From Gemmatimonadota bacterium (GTDB lineage: Bacteria; Gemmatimonadota; Gemmatimonadetes; Gemmatimonadales; Gemmatimonadaceae), in contig QHVE01000023.1 of the NCBI GenBank assembly GCA_003223455.1, positions 6,832 to 68,373 of the forward strand: a DNA stretch of 61,542 bases, given 5' to 3'. Numbering within the stretch: position 1 is the first letter of the stretch; each line of letters begins with the position of its first letter. Positions 52,866 to 61,542 of the stretch are shown piece by piece. Under the pieces are notes generated by a model, which saw nothing but the letters and a program-made list of their open reading frames with translations, ran no database searches and was not told the origin of the DNA. Both the position numbers and the translations under genes were made by a program.

Positions 52866-53073
52866 GTCGTGCATCTCCTCGGCGGCACCAATCGGCCCAG
52901 CCGGCTATCGGCGTTACGCAATCGTTGCCGATGAACACTTTTTGCGTTGAAAGGGATATAGACGGCGCGCTGTCGGGCAATGGGGTGCTCGAAGTCCAAT
53001 GGCACTCCGCACGGATGGTTTGTTTTTTCACCGCGCCGGACACGGCGCATGCGTCGACTGAGGAGGGTTCGCG

Positions 53074-53493
53074 ATGGACGAGTGGGTGGATGGGCAGGAC
53101 GCCCGCACGTTGGGCCGCCGGGAATGGATCGCAGTCGTGGACGACGATCCGTCGATCCGATCGTCGCTCGCCCGGCTGATGCGCGCCCATGACCTCGTCG
53201 TCGAGACGTTCGCGGCTCCTCGAGATTTCCTCGACGCGCTCGCCGCCGGTCCCCCGGCGTGCCTCGTGCTCGACGTCCACCTCGGACCGACGAGTGGGTT
53301 CCAGCTTCAGGAGAATCTTGCCGTCACGCATCCTGATCTGCCCGTGATCTTCATCACGGGTCACGACGAGTTGTCTTCGGCCGAGTTGACACGGAGAGCG
53401 GGGCAGGACGGGTTTCTGCGAAAGCCGTTCGATGGCGACCTGATCATTGACATGGTGCGGCGCCGCGCTGCGCTCGACGACGCGCGAACGTAG
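53074..53493 (+). CDS. Stand-alone receiver domain protein
   Basis: 139 residues: 15 N-terminal residues, then a complete FixJ-like receiver (VVDDDPSIRSS, Asp67 in LVLDVHLGPTSG, ITGHDE, LRKPFDGD). There is no output domain, so it probably acts by competing for phosphate or through protein contact. RBS GAGGAGG lies about 7 bases before ATG 53074. It is divergent from the FixJ-type regulator, and the two receivers share the same motifs, so they may share the MASE1 kinase. Confidence 0.9.
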   Translation: MDEWVDGQDARTLGRREWIAVVDDDPSIRSSLARLMRAHDLVVETFAAPRDFLDALAAGPPACLVLDVHLGPTSGFQLQENLAVTHPDLPVIFITGHDELSSAELTRRAGQDGFLRKPFDGDLIIDMVRRRAALDDART

Positions 53494-53527
53494 GCGTGCG
53501 CCACCATGTTCGCACCAACACGAAACT

Positions 53528-53555
53528 GAAGCATTGGACTTTGGTCCAATGCTTC
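53528..53555. terminator. Hairpin after receiver gene
   Basis: GAAGCATTGGAC (53528-53539) pairs perfectly with its complement at 53544-53555 over a TTTG loop. It lies 34 bases after the receiver stop. No U-run follows. Confidence 0.6.
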
Positions 53556-53920
53556 ACGATGTGATGCTTGGCTTGCCGCCTTCAGCGCTCAGCGTCGAAC
53601 CGACCGCAGGCGCGAACCGATCACGACGACAGCGACCGACGAACGGTGCCCGGGAGGAACATGGGACGTGGGGTGATAGCGGATGGCACGGCGCCCTGTG
53701 CCCCACACAACACACCGCGCGCGACTCCGACTACCGCAACTCGCGTCCTGCCCACGCCCATGTCCTCTCACCCGTGCCAGAGCCCTCCGGCGTCCGTTCC
53801 CCCGCGCCGTTGGGCACACGCAGAATGCTTCCGACGAAGCGGCCGTGCCATGCGACCAAAGGCCAATAAGCGCCACGTCGATGATCGGCGCCGATGCGTC
53901 GATGTGCCCGAGTCGTTGCG
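53556..53920. other. Gene-free region, nothing recognised
   Basis: About 365 bases between the receiver terminator and the BTAD regulator's end. Open frames here have composition unlike coding sequence (Arg/Cys-rich, no domain). No repeat or promoter was recognised. Confidence 0.5.
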
Positions 53921-56881
53921 TCAGCGCCCCGCCGCGAGACGCGCCGTCTCGTACGCGATGCGCGCACGGTTTGCGGCGCCGACGGCATCCCCGCCCACGT
54001 AGAGCGCGAGGTAGTGGCGATACGCGCGCAGCGCACCGGCCCGGTCGCCGGCACGCGCCGCGATCCGGCCCTCCTCCGCGAGGATCGTCGTGAGGTTGGC
54101 GAGCAGTGTCCAGTGATAGGAGCGACGACGTAGCGCCGCGAGGGCGCGCGGAAGATCGCCCTCACGCTCCCACAATCGCGCGATGACGATGTTCGACGCA
54201 TTCGCGCCGATCATGGGAAACTGTAGACGTCCCTCGCGCGAGAGCGAGTCGGCGCGCATCAGCGCCGAGCGCGCGTGCGGGCCGCGACGGGCATCCTGCA
54301 GCTGCGCATCGAGCAGCGCGACGCACAGCTCTCGATCGAGCTGGACCTGCCCCGAATCGAGCGCAATGGGCCGAGCGCGGCGCAACCGCTCGACGATCGC
54401 CTCCGTCGAGTCGATCCGGCCGTGTGCGGCGCGCCAGAGCTCGACCGTGCAGCGCGCCACGTCGCGTTCCGCCTCTGCGAGGACGCCGGTCGACGACACG
54501 TGCGCCGACACCGCCGCCAGTCGCCCGAGCATGGCCTCGACGTCGGCGCGCGGCACGTCCCGATCGGGCGCGACGAGGTCGTTCATCACCATCACGCGGT
54601 CGAACGTCGCCGACGGCACACCGGACTGACGAAGCGCCTGTCGTGCGACGAGGATGTCCGGCGGGCGCCCCCGGTTGCGCGCGAGGTCCAGGCGAAGGAG
54701 CGCCGCCTCGCTTCGCTCGGCCGGCGTCGCGGCGCGGCCGACGAGCACCGCTGCGGCGCTGTCCGCGTCCTCGAGCGCGACACCCTCCAGCTGCGCCGAG
54801 CCGACGATCCGCTCGAGGCTCGCCACGCTCATCGTCGCGAGCCCCGCGCGAAGTGCGGCGCGCGCTGGTGCGTCGTCGAGCGCGACGGCGGCTCGCCACC
54901 GCAGGAAGTCCGCGACATCGCTCGCCGCGGCCCTGGACTCCACCTCCACCGACAGTGCGCGGACGCGCGCGGTGTCCCCGTTCGAGGCCGCGAGCTCCAG
55001 CAGATGACCCAGCGGTGGCGTGAACGTCGAGTCCAGCGCGAGCGCGCGCCGGAACGACACCTCGGCGCGCGCCCACCCGTCGGCAACTCCGATGAACGGA
55101 CCGCCATGGAAGTATCGATCGCCGAGCTCGTACCACACTTCGGCGCGATCCGGCGCGGCCGCGACCACGCGCTCCCAGTCCACGACGTCCTCGAGCGACG
55201 ACGCGCGCCGCACGCCGGGATAGCGCGGACCGACCCATGCCGCCACGGTCGCACGGTCGCGAGCGGGCATGCGGTCCCGCGCCGCATACGCGAGACGGAG
55301 TCCGCGGTCGAGTGCACCGAAGTCGGTCGCCGCGACCCAGTTGCCCGCCGTGAACAGCCCGATCGCCGCGAGGCCGAAGCTGGAGTCGACGTCGAGCGCA
55401 CGCGAGTAGTCCGCCATCGCCAACTCGTACTCGCCGCGCCGATAGGCGGACTGACCGTCGACGTAGGCGCGGAGGAGGCCGAGCGGCATGCCGGCGAGCG
55501 CATCGGACTGCGCGGGATCCCTCGTGGCCGAGCGAGCGAGCAGCCCGACGACGAGACGGTCGACGAGCGCCGCGAGGCTGTCGGCCGGTCCTGCGGCTTC
55601 GGCGCGGGCACGCGTGCGTCCGTCGGACGCTCCGAGCAGCGTCGCGCGCAACTCGACGCGCGATCCGGTGCCGACCACGCTGCCGAGCAGCACCGTCTCC
55701 GCGCCCAGCCGCCGCGCGACCACGAGTGCGGTACCGTCGTCGATCAGCGCGCCGTCGAGTGAGCCCGCGGTGCGCAGTGCGCTCAACACGGCACGAGGAT
55801 CCGCCGCGCCTGCTCCCCGATCGCTCGCGAGGTCGGCGGCGAGAAGGTCCATCATTCCCTCGCGCAGATACGCGAGCGATGGGTCTGCGCCAGTCACCCG
55901 GAATGGCAGCACGGCGACGAGGCCGGTGACGGGAGACGGAGCCCGGATGGCGCGCCACGGCGCGGCCGCGGCGTACGCCGCGATCATGCCGGCGCCGACG
56001 ACGAGAACCGCGAGCGGCGTCAGACGACGGCGCGATCGGCGCGGGGCGCGCGCCGGCTCGAGGATGTCGTGAGATACCGCGAGTGGCGACGTTCGAGCGA
56101 CGACAGGAGTCGCCTCCGTCTCCGCCGATGGCACCGTCGAGCGTACCTCCACCTGGACGGGCGCGATGCCCTCGCCTCGGCGCAATCGCTCGGCGCGCGC
56201 CTGCACTGCCGCATCGGGCTCGGCGCCGAGCTCCTCTCGCACGAGCGACGCGTGCACGTGCGCGGCCTGGATCGCGCCGCCCGCATCACCCGAGTCCGCG
56301 AGCGCGTCCATGAGCCCGAGCACGACCCGCGCGTTGAGTGGCGTCATCGCGGCGAGCCGTCGCCACGCCGCCACCGCGGCCGAATGGTCGCCGCGCGCCG
56401 CGCGCGCGCGGGCAACCCGCTCCAACGCCGACGCGGCCAGCTGCGCGAGCGTCGCACGCTCCTCCTCGACCCAGCGCTCGAACGACGGCTCGTCGGTGAG
56501 GTAGAAGCCGTCGAGGAACGCACCGCCGTACGCGGACACCGCGCGCTCGTCGTCGCCGTCGGCGATCGCGGCGTTGAACTCGATCACGTCGGCGCCGATG
56601 CGGGCGGGATTCAGTCGAAGCTCGGCGCCGTCGAGCAGGAGATCGTCGTGACCGAGGTCGCGACGGAGCCCGTAGATCGTCTGCGCGAGGACCCCGCGTG
56701 CGCGGGACTCGTCGCTCTCCGACCACAGACGACCGGTCAGCGTCGCCCGACTGAGCCCACGCGGCCCCGCGGCGGCCAGCGTCGCGAGCAGTGCGAGTGG
56801 GCGCTTGCGCGCGCCAGCGCCGGCGACGGCTTCGCCATCTCGCGCGAGCGAGAGCCCACCCAGCGTCCGCAACGCCAGCAT
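53921..56881 (-). CDS. Membrane-anchored BTAD transcriptional regulator with TolB-like and TPR domains
   Basis: About 986 residues. The N-terminus is an AfsR/SARP-like winged helix (LRTLGGLSLARDGEAVAG to LRRDLGHDDLL) followed by a bacterial transcriptional activation domain (about 100-245). A basic stretch (APRRSRRRLTP) precedes one membrane helix (LAVLVVGAGMIAAYAAAA, about 295-312), then a TolB-like domain (LVAVLPFRVTGADPSLAYL) and a long TPR region. DNA-binding would be cytoplasmic and the rest periplasmic, similar in logic to CadC/ToxR. The TolB-TPR half resembles that of the kinases in this window. Confidence 0.9.
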   Translation of the reverse strand: MLALRTLGGLSLARDGEAVAGAGARKRPLALLATLAAAGPRGLSRATLTGRLWSESDESRARGVLAQTIYGLRRDLGHDDLLLDGAELRLNPARIGADVIEFNAAIADGDDERAVSAYGGAFLDGFYLTDEPSFERWVEEERATLAQLAASALERVARARAARGDHSAAVAAWRRLAAMTPLNARVVLGLMDALADSGDAGGAIQAAHVHASLVREELGAEPDAAVQARAERLRRGEGIAPVQVEVRSTVPSAETEATPVVARTSPLAVSHDILEPARAPRRSRRRLTPLAVLVVGAGMIAAYAAAAPWRAIRAPSPVTGLVAVLPFRVTGADPSLAYLREGMMDLLAADLASDRGAGAADPRAVLSALRTAGSLDGALIDDGTALVVARRLGAETVLLGSVVGTGSRVELRATLLGASDGRTRARAEAAGPADSLAALVDRLVVGLLARSATRDPAQSDALAGMPLGLLRAYVDGQSAYRRGEYELAMADYSRALDVDSSFGLAAIGLFTAGNWVAATDFGALDRGLRLAYAARDRMPARDRATVAAWVGPRYPGVRRASSLEDVVDWERVVAAAPDRAEVWYELGDRYFHGGPFIGVADGWARAEVSFRRALALDSTFTPPLGHLLELAASNGDTARVRALSVEVESRAAASDVADFLRWRAAVALDDAPARAALRAGLATMSVASLERIVGSAQLEGVALEDADSAAAVLVGRAATPAERSEAALLRLDLARNRGRPPDILVARQALRQSGVPSATFDRVMVMNDLVAPDRDVPRADVEAMLGRLAAVSAHVSSTGVLAEAERDVARCTVELWRAAHGRIDSTEAIVERLRRARPIALDSGQVQLDRELCVALLDAQLQDARRGPHARSALMRADSLSREGRLQFPMIGANASNIVIARLWEREGDLPRALAALRRRSYHWTLLANLTTILAEEGRIAARAGDRAGALRAYRHYLALYVGGDAVGAANRARIAYETARLAAGR

Positions 56882-57053
56882 CCGGCACTCCTCGCGTCGG
56901 CCCCCGTACGCATTTCACGCGGTTTTGAGGGGCCTTTCATCGCCGTGTGATCGAGCGGGCCTAGCATACCCGCCACACCGAGCCGGCGCAACGACGTTCC
57001 GCCGGCGCGGCCGATGGCTCACGGCAGTCCGACCACCAACGAGGGCTCGTCAC

Positions 57054-57623
57054 ATGCGCAATGGCTATACGGTACTCACTTCATACGCGTCGCGGTGCGT
57101 GCATCGGCGTCGCGCGCTGCGGTGGATGGCACCGCTCATCATCTGTGTCTCGGTGCTCGCCTCGTGCAGCGCGGCCGACGGCGCACCGACCCCGACGGGC
57201 ACACCCGCCACGCCACCGAGTGCGCTGGTGGGAAAGTGGCGCCTCACCGCCGCCGCCTCCGGCTCGGTGTGCGATCAGCTCGGGCACTGCACGGGCACCG
57301 ACGGCGGCAGCGAGTCCTACGTCTTCACCGCCGACGGTCAATTCGAGTTCACGCAATATCTCGAGACCAACCTGCTCGGCTGCCGCATCGTGGCCACGCT
57401 CTACGCCAAGGGCACGCTGACCGTGAGCGGTGGGTCGATGACCCTCGCACCCAGCTACGCGCATCAATCGAAGCAGGCCAACTGCGAGAGCAGCTTCGAG
57501 CGCGACGTCGCGATCGATCCCACGCCCTACACGTGGTGGACCGCGAAGGACGACGCAGGCCGGCCACAGCTCTTCATCAAGGGCGGCAGCGGCACCGACG
57601 GACCGTTCGACCTCGTGCCCTGA
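57054..57623 (+). CDS. Putative lipoprotein
   Basis: About 189 residues with lipobox VLASC near 40 (MAPLIICVSVLASC); the N-terminal part before it is long and basic, so ATG 57126 is an alternative start. The mature part resembles a lipocalin-like or META-like barrel (LVGKWRLTAAASGS, YVFTADGQFEFTQYL, GTLTVSGGSMTL), with four cysteines likely paired. It is divergent from the BTAD regulator and 50 bases upstream of sodC. Confidence 0.82.
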   Translation: MRNGYTVLTSYASRCVHRRRALRWMAPLIICVSVLASCSAADGAPTPTGTPATPPSALVGKWRLTAAASGSVCDQLGHCTGTDGGSESYVFTADGQFEFTQYLETNLLGCRIVATLYAKGTLTVSGGSMTLAPSYAHQSKQANCESSFERDVAIDPTPYTWWTAKDDAGRPQLFIKGGSGTDGPFDLVP

Positions 57624-57673
57624 TCGCCGCACTCTCTTCCCGCGGCACACCCATCTCACTCACCACTCCAGAC

Positions 57674-58276
57674 ATGTCCTCCCTTCGACTTTTCCGCACG
57701 GCGCGACCCGCCGCTGCACGTCTCGTCGCACTCGCATTCCTCCCGTACGGCGCCGTCCTCGCCTGTCACTCCATTCCCAGCGCGACGCCGGCCGGCATCG
57801 TGCGCCACGCAAGCGCCACGCTCGTCGATGCCGCAGGTCGCACGCTCGGCACGGTGCGGCTCACCGAAGCGGCGACCGATGCCGGCGGACCGCTTGGTGG
57901 CGTGGTCCTCAGCGGCACGCTGACCGGCCTGACGCCGGGCCTGCACGGTCTTCACGTCCATGGCGTCGGCCGATGCGATGGGACGGGCGCGTTCTCGACC
58001 GCGGGCGCGCACCTGAATCCGGACGCACACAAGCATGGCCTCGAATCGGCGGACGGGCCGCACGCCGGCGATCTCCCGAACGTCGTCGCCGCCGAGTCGG
58101 GAGTGGCCGACGTGGCGTCCCGCAGCACGCGCGTGACGCTCGACGACGGCGCCGCCTCGCTGTTCGACGCTGACGGCAGCGCGCTGGTGCTGCACGCCGG
58201 TCCCGACGATCAGCGAACGGATCCGAGCGGCGGCAGCGGCGCGCGCATCGCGTGCGGCGTCGTCGTGCACGACTGA
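57674..58276 (+). CDS. sodC: Periplasmic Cu/Zn superoxide dismutase (lipoprotein)
   Basis: About 200 residues. The signal ends in VLACHS, a lipobox-type cysteine. Copper/zinc ligands are present: HVHGVGRCD, AGAHLNPDAHKHG, GPHAGDLPN and LVLHAGPDD, and the Cys pair (GRCD and RIACGVV) forms the family disulfide. It dismutates superoxide in the envelope. ATG 57674 starts the signal peptide. It may be cotranscribed with the upstream lipoprotein and the downstream Ig-like protein. Confidence 0.95.
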   Translation: MSSLRLFRTARPAAARLVALAFLPYGAVLACHSIPSATPAGIVRHASATLVDAAGRTLGTVRLTEAATDAGGPLGGVVLSGTLTGLTPGLHGLHVHGVGRCDGTGAFSTAGAHLNPDAHKHGLESADGPHAGDLPNVVAAESGVADVASRSTRVTLDDGAASLFDADGSALVLHAGPDDQRTDPSGGSGARIACGVVVHD

Positions 58277-58333
58277 ACGATGCGCCGCGTCCATCGCACT
58301 GCTCACACTCACTCACTCCCCGAGGTCTCTCCC

Positions 58334-58819
58334 ATGTCGATCCGCACAATCGAAGCGCGGTGTTCGGCGCTGTCGCTCGCTCTCCTTCTCTTCACGGCGG
58401 CGCCGGTCGCCGCCCAACTCCCCGCTCCCGCGCCGGTGTCGCTCACCGTCGGCCCGGCAACCGCTTCCATCATCGTCGGTCAGCGTGGCACCGTCTTCGT
58501 GAGCGCACGCACCTCGACCGGGGCTGCGTTCGTGCCGACCAGCGACGCCGTGTTCACAGTGGACGTCGCCGATCGGAGCATCGTGTCCGCGCCGGCGACG
58601 GTGACCATGCTGCACGGGCAGAGCTCCGCGTCGCTCGCACTCACCGGTCTGGCCGTCGGGCGCGTCGGCATCACGGTTCGCTATTCCGCGCTCGCGGCGG
58701 CGGTGACGGTCAGCGTGATGGGCGTCGACGGCAGTACCGCCCCCGCGCCGCCGCCCGATACGGTGACGAGCGTCGTCGCGCCAGCGAAAGGAAAGCCGAA
58801 ACGCGCGTCGAGTCCGTGA
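58334..58819 (+). CDS. Secreted Ig-like (BIG2-type) protein
   Basis: About 161 residues with a signal peptide (ALSLALLLFTAAPVAAQ). The mature part is one Ig-like domain (VSLTVGPATASIIVGQRGTV, SASLALTGLAVGRVGITVRY) of the BIG2/invasin type, then a Pro/Ala-rich tail ending in Lys/Arg. GAGG at 58322 precedes ATG 58334 at normal spacing, and this start puts the signal peptide at the N-terminus. It follows sodC by 58 bases and converges with the GH97 gene. Confidence 0.82.
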   Translation: MSIRTIEARCSALSLALLLFTAAPVAAQLPAPAPVSLTVGPATASIIVGQRGTVFVSARTSTGAAFVPTSDAVFTVDVADRSIVSAPATVTMLHGQSSASLALTGLAVGRVGITVRYSALAAAVTVSVMGVDGSTAPAPPPDTVTSVVAPAKGKPKRASSP

Positions 58820-58846
58820 CGCCGCTGGCGACCGATGCTCGCGGCG

Positions 58847-60691
58847 CTACGGTGCTGCGGGATGCACGCGTGCCGCGAACCCGCCCGCGGCGAGCATCGG
58901 CACCGTCAGCACGTCACCGCGCTTCACGCGCTGGCGGTCGATCACGAGCGTGATCTTGTCGGCGCCGTCCCGGTAGATCTCCGCCTCGTAGGTCGTCCCC
59001 TCGGTGAGGAACGAGAGCGGAACGCTCGCCGTGCGCGCGTCGCGTGTGATCCCGCCGACGAACCACGCGTCTCCCTTCCGCCGCGCGAGAATCGCATGGC
59101 TCGACGGCACGCCGTCGACGAAGCGGATGTCGTCCCACGTCGACGGCACCGCCTTCAGGAAGTCGACGCCGCTGAATGCCAGGATACGATCGTAGCGCTC
59201 GGCGAAGATCTGGATTCCCGCCTCGTAGATGACGCACTGGCCGAGTTGGTAGGCGAGCGAGCCGATCGAGCGCTGGAGGTGGAAGGGGGTGTAGCTCACC
59301 GGCCCCATGACGTTGCGCACGTACGGGATCGTCAGGTCGTGCTGGATGTTCTGTACACGGCGCTCCAGCCCGTACACGGCTTCCGCGCTGGCGAGGTTCG
59401 GCCACCGCCGGCGCTCGCCGGACGGAATCGCCGCGCCATGGTACTCGACCATGAGGTGGTACTTCGCCGCCGTCTCGGAGAGGAAGTCGCGAAGCTGCAG
59501 CCGGACCTGGGTGTCCTCGTAGTCGTCCGTCGCCGTGGCCGTGCTGTCCTGCTGGTCGAAGAAGTCGATCTTCGCGCCGCGGATCCCGAGGCGCGCCAGC
59601 TCGGCCATCCACGCGTCGGCGCGATCGTGCTTGTACAGGAAATCACGGTTGGCGACCTTGCCCCACGCCATGATCGCGACGTTGCGCGCCTTCGCGTACG
59701 CCGTCGTCGCCGCCATGTCGGGGGTGCGATTCTGCCAGCCCGCGTCGGTGACGTGCCACTCCCAGCCCATCTCGACGTCGAAGTCGATCCAGGTTCCGAG
59801 CTTCTTCCCGTCGCCGGCGATGAAATCCCAGCTCGCGCGGCCGGGCCGAATCCACGACGCGTCGCGCAGCGCCGGCTCCGTCGGCGGATTCAGGTTCTCC
59901 AGCATCACCGACTCGACGATCTTCCCGACGCTTCCACGCGAGATCATCATGAACCGCCAGGGAGACGCGAAGGGGAGCGTGGTCCGCACCGGCCCCTTCT
60001 GATCGATCGGGAAGCTGACGGCGAGCGTGTTTGCCGTGCGCTTGAAGTTCGGGATGACGTACGTGCCGTAGCTCGCCGCCTGCGCCACCAGGACGAAATG
60101 TCCGCGATCGACTAGCTGCGCGAGGACGGGCATCGAGATGCGGTCCGCATCGATGGGACCGAGCGGCGTCTCGTAGCCGTAGTTGTTCGGGTGCGCCTGC
60201 CCCCAGTACGTGACGTTCGTTCCCGCGAGCGGGAAGGTGGTGTGCTCGTTCGAGATCTCGACGTCACCCGTGCCCGGGAGCAGGTATCGGAAGGCGATGC
60301 CGTCGTCGTACGCGCGGAGCACGACATGCAGCTCGGCGTCGCCCGTCCGGAAGGCGAGCTCCAGCTCGTTGGCGTGATTGACGTACGTCGAGCGTTTGCC
60401 GACCGGGAGCCGGTACGTCTCGTTCACCTCGGCGCGCGATAGTCGCACGAACCGGAGCGCCGGTCCGAGATCGCCGCGATTCGTCGCGATGCCAAGCCTG
60501 CCCCGGTCGATGAGCACGGTCTTGCCGCTCGTCACCGTGAACGTCGGGCCGTCGCGGTCGTGGCGCACGGAGATGGCGACCTTGCCGTCGGGGGACCGCA
60601 CGACGTACTGGGCGCGTGCGCTCGGCGGTGTGGCGACGAGGAGCGCGAACAGCAATGGCGCCGGTGAGCCGCGGCGTGGATGGACGGTCAT
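58847..60691 (-). CDS. Secreted glycoside hydrolase family 97
   Basis: A 614-residue protein with a signal peptide (LLFALLVATPPSARAQ). An N-terminal super-sandwich (SPDGKVAISVRHDRDGPTF) leads into a TIM barrel with GH97 blocks: IRPGRASWDF, VTDAGWQ, RGAKIDFFDQ (Asp376 candidate nucleophile) and VEYHGAAIPSG. The KIDFFD form matches the retaining GH97b (alpha-galactosidase-like) group better than the inverting alpha-glucosidases; that split is inferred. The C-terminal sandwich is present. Calcium-binding Glu residues are probably those in the FDVEMGWEW and VEYHGA blocks. Confidence 0.88.
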   Translation of the reverse strand: MTVHPRRGSPAPLLFALLVATPPSARAQYVVRSPDGKVAISVRHDRDGPTFTVTSGKTVLIDRGRLGIATNRGDLGPALRFVRLSRAEVNETYRLPVGKRSTYVNHANELELAFRTGDAELHVVLRAYDDGIAFRYLLPGTGDVEISNEHTTFPLAGTNVTYWGQAHPNNYGYETPLGPIDADRISMPVLAQLVDRGHFVLVAQAASYGTYVIPNFKRTANTLAVSFPIDQKGPVRTTLPFASPWRFMMISRGSVGKIVESVMLENLNPPTEPALRDASWIRPGRASWDFIAGDGKKLGTWIDFDVEMGWEWHVTDAGWQNRTPDMAATTAYAKARNVAIMAWGKVANRDFLYKHDRADAWMAELARLGIRGAKIDFFDQQDSTATATDDYEDTQVRLQLRDFLSETAAKYHLMVEYHGAAIPSGERRRWPNLASAEAVYGLERRVQNIQHDLTIPYVRNVMGPVSYTPFHLQRSIGSLAYQLGQCVIYEAGIQIFAERYDRILAFSGVDFLKAVPSTWDDIRFVDGVPSSHAILARRKGDAWFVGGITRDARTASVPLSFLTEGTTYEAEIYRDGADKITLVIDRQRVKRGDVLTVPMLAAGGFAARVHPAAP

Positions 60692-60783
60692 GGTGCGTCG
60701 TCTGGGATGGTCGATCAGTCGGCCGGATCATACCGCGCGACAGGCGCGCTCGCGACACGGAGCTGAACGCGCTGCCCCGAACG

Positions 60784-60821
60784 CGACACGGCCCCGAGCG
60801 CATGCGCTCGGGGCCGTGTCG
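60784..60821. terminator. Strong hairpin terminator, 17-bp perfect stem
   Basis: Arms 60784-60800 and 60805-60821 pair perfectly around CATG. It lies just after the minus-strand gene that ends at 60838 and upstream of the GH97 start. No long U-run, but the stem is very stable. Confidence 0.8.
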
Positions 60822-60837
60822 AGACAGGATCGGGATT

Positions 60838-61542
60838 TCAGTCTCCCGGACCGCGGCACACGTCGTGGAACTGCATGTTGCCTTGATCGATCAACTGGCC
60901 GAGGGGGCCGCCGATCAACACGGTGTTACCGAGCTTGACCCACACCCGGTCCGTGCCCTTGCCCGGCTCCCCGCCGTCCCAAAGGCGCAGCTCGACCGCG
61001 ACGCCGTTCTTCGCGATGCCCTTCACGATGCGCGCGTTGGTCAGGTTCAAGAGCGCACCGGCCGGAGTGTAGGAATCGATGTCCGGCACGTGGTTGTCCA
61101 CGCCGTTGGCCACGATGTGGAACTCACCGAGGATCCCGCCGCCCGGCTTGTTGCCACCGGCGTTGCCGCTGATGACCACCTTCTCGCCGTTCACCTCGGT
61201 CACGAGGCGACCGAAGGTGATGAAGTCGCATACCTGCTCCGGTGGCGGCGGCTCGACGTGGTTGACGAAGGTGATCGTCTCACCGTGGTAGCTGTTCACG
61301 ATGAGCTCGCCCCCGTTCGTGAACGTCAGCGCACTGATCGTCGTCAACGGGCCGTCCACCTCCTGGTCGATCTTCATTCCACTGACGCTCTGGAATCCGG
61401 CTGACGTCTCGCTGAGCGTCACTCTCGACCCGATGAGGTTGAGCCCATTGTCGTCGGCGACCACGATGCAGACGCCTGGGGCGACGGTGGCGGTGGCGAG
61501 TACGTCCTCGAAATAGTTCTGCTGTACCGATGGATCTCCGAA
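60838..61542 (-). CDS. Unknown protein, 5' end cut by window edge
   Basis: The frame is open to the right edge, so the start lies outside; 234 residues are visible. It is rich in Gly, Val, Asn and Thr with alternating strands (LNLIGSRVTLSETSAGF, GEKVVISGNAGGNKPGGGI, LLNLTNARIVKGIAKNG), suggesting a secreted beta-rich or beta-helical surface protein. Three cysteines are visible. No family is recognised. It is followed by the strong hairpin at 60784-60821. Confidence 0.75.
   Translation of the reverse strand, partial: FGDPSVQQNYFEDVLATATVAPGVCIVVADDNGLNLIGSRVTLSETSAGFQSVSGMKIDQEVDGPLTTISALTFTNGGELIVNSYHGETITFVNHVEPPPPEQVCDFITFGRLVTEVNGEKVVISGNAGGNKPGGGILGEFHIVANGVDNHVPDIDSYTPAGALLNLTNARIVKGIAKNGVAVELRLWDGGEPGKGTDRVWVKLGNTVLIGGPLGQLIDQGNMQFHDVCRGPGD

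Noticed and set aside
53589-53876. Minus-strand frame of 95 codons after the receiver gene
   Set aside because: Low-complexity Arg/Ser-rich composition, no signal or domain, no ribosome-binding site.

Overview
This is a very GC-rich bacterial chromosome segment with tightly packed genes, many of which share GTGA or ATGA stop/start overlaps. The content suggests a soil or plant-associated member of the Gemmatimonadota. The clues are several Ser/Thr kinases of the kinase + TolB-like + TPR type, a BTAD regulator with the same TolB-like and TPR modules, many Tat-exported or lipobox-bearing enzymes, and scattered glycoside hydrolases. The phylum is an inference from gene style; no rRNA, tRNA, CRISPR array or intact insertion sequence was seen.

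Layout. 1-10.6 kb: a gene cut by the left edge, a HAD phosphatase, two tandem kinase-TolB-TPR proteins, a small lipoprotein, and a translationally coupled trio (secreted protein, double-anchored membrane protein, trypsin-like protease fused to a seven-blade RCC1 propeller). 10.6-14.2 kb: a GH31 glycosidase coupled to a NAD(P)-binding protein, a membrane protein, and a four-helix-bundle (23S IVP-like) gene between inverted arrays of a G-rich heptamer. 14.2-21.4 kb: a secreted protein, a strong bidirectional terminator, a Tat amidase with a membrane protein, and an operon of a receiver-Grx-TrxR-like fusion lacking both cysteine motifs, a cNMP-binding histidine kinase and an oligogalacturonate lyase. 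21.4-28.6 kb: GNAT, asparaginase-type Ntn hydrolase, SnoaL-like protein, CutC, lipoprotein, an ABC-2 exporter pair and an outer-membrane beta-barrel protein.

28.8-44.3 kb: a kinase with an extracellular NTF2-like domain, a GH-A glycosidase divergent from a cytochrome c peroxidase-like lipoprotein, a Tat TIM-barrel isomerase, a DinB-like protein, a fourth kinase, and a GT2 / flippase / GT-C cluster. Three genes here (cytochrome near 34.55 kb, kinase near 38.58 kb, GT-C near 41.63 kb) are broken by frameshifts. 44.4-50.3 kb: a complete RND efflux operon. 50.3-53.5 kb: a MASE1-type histidine kinase, a FixJ-like regulator and a stand-alone receiver. 53.9-61.5 kb: a membrane-anchored BTAD regulator, a lipoprotein, Cu/Zn superoxide dismutase, an Ig-like protein, a GH97 glycosidase and a gene cut by the right edge.

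The genes centre on sensing (four kinases, two histidine kinases, BTAD regulator), export, and degradation of plant polysaccharides (PL22, GH31, GH-A, GH97). The least explained parts are the short-repeat elements: the heptamer-flanked four-helix-bundle locus, and two dispersed copies of a GTGACTCA array joined to an identical 13-bp hairpin stem.
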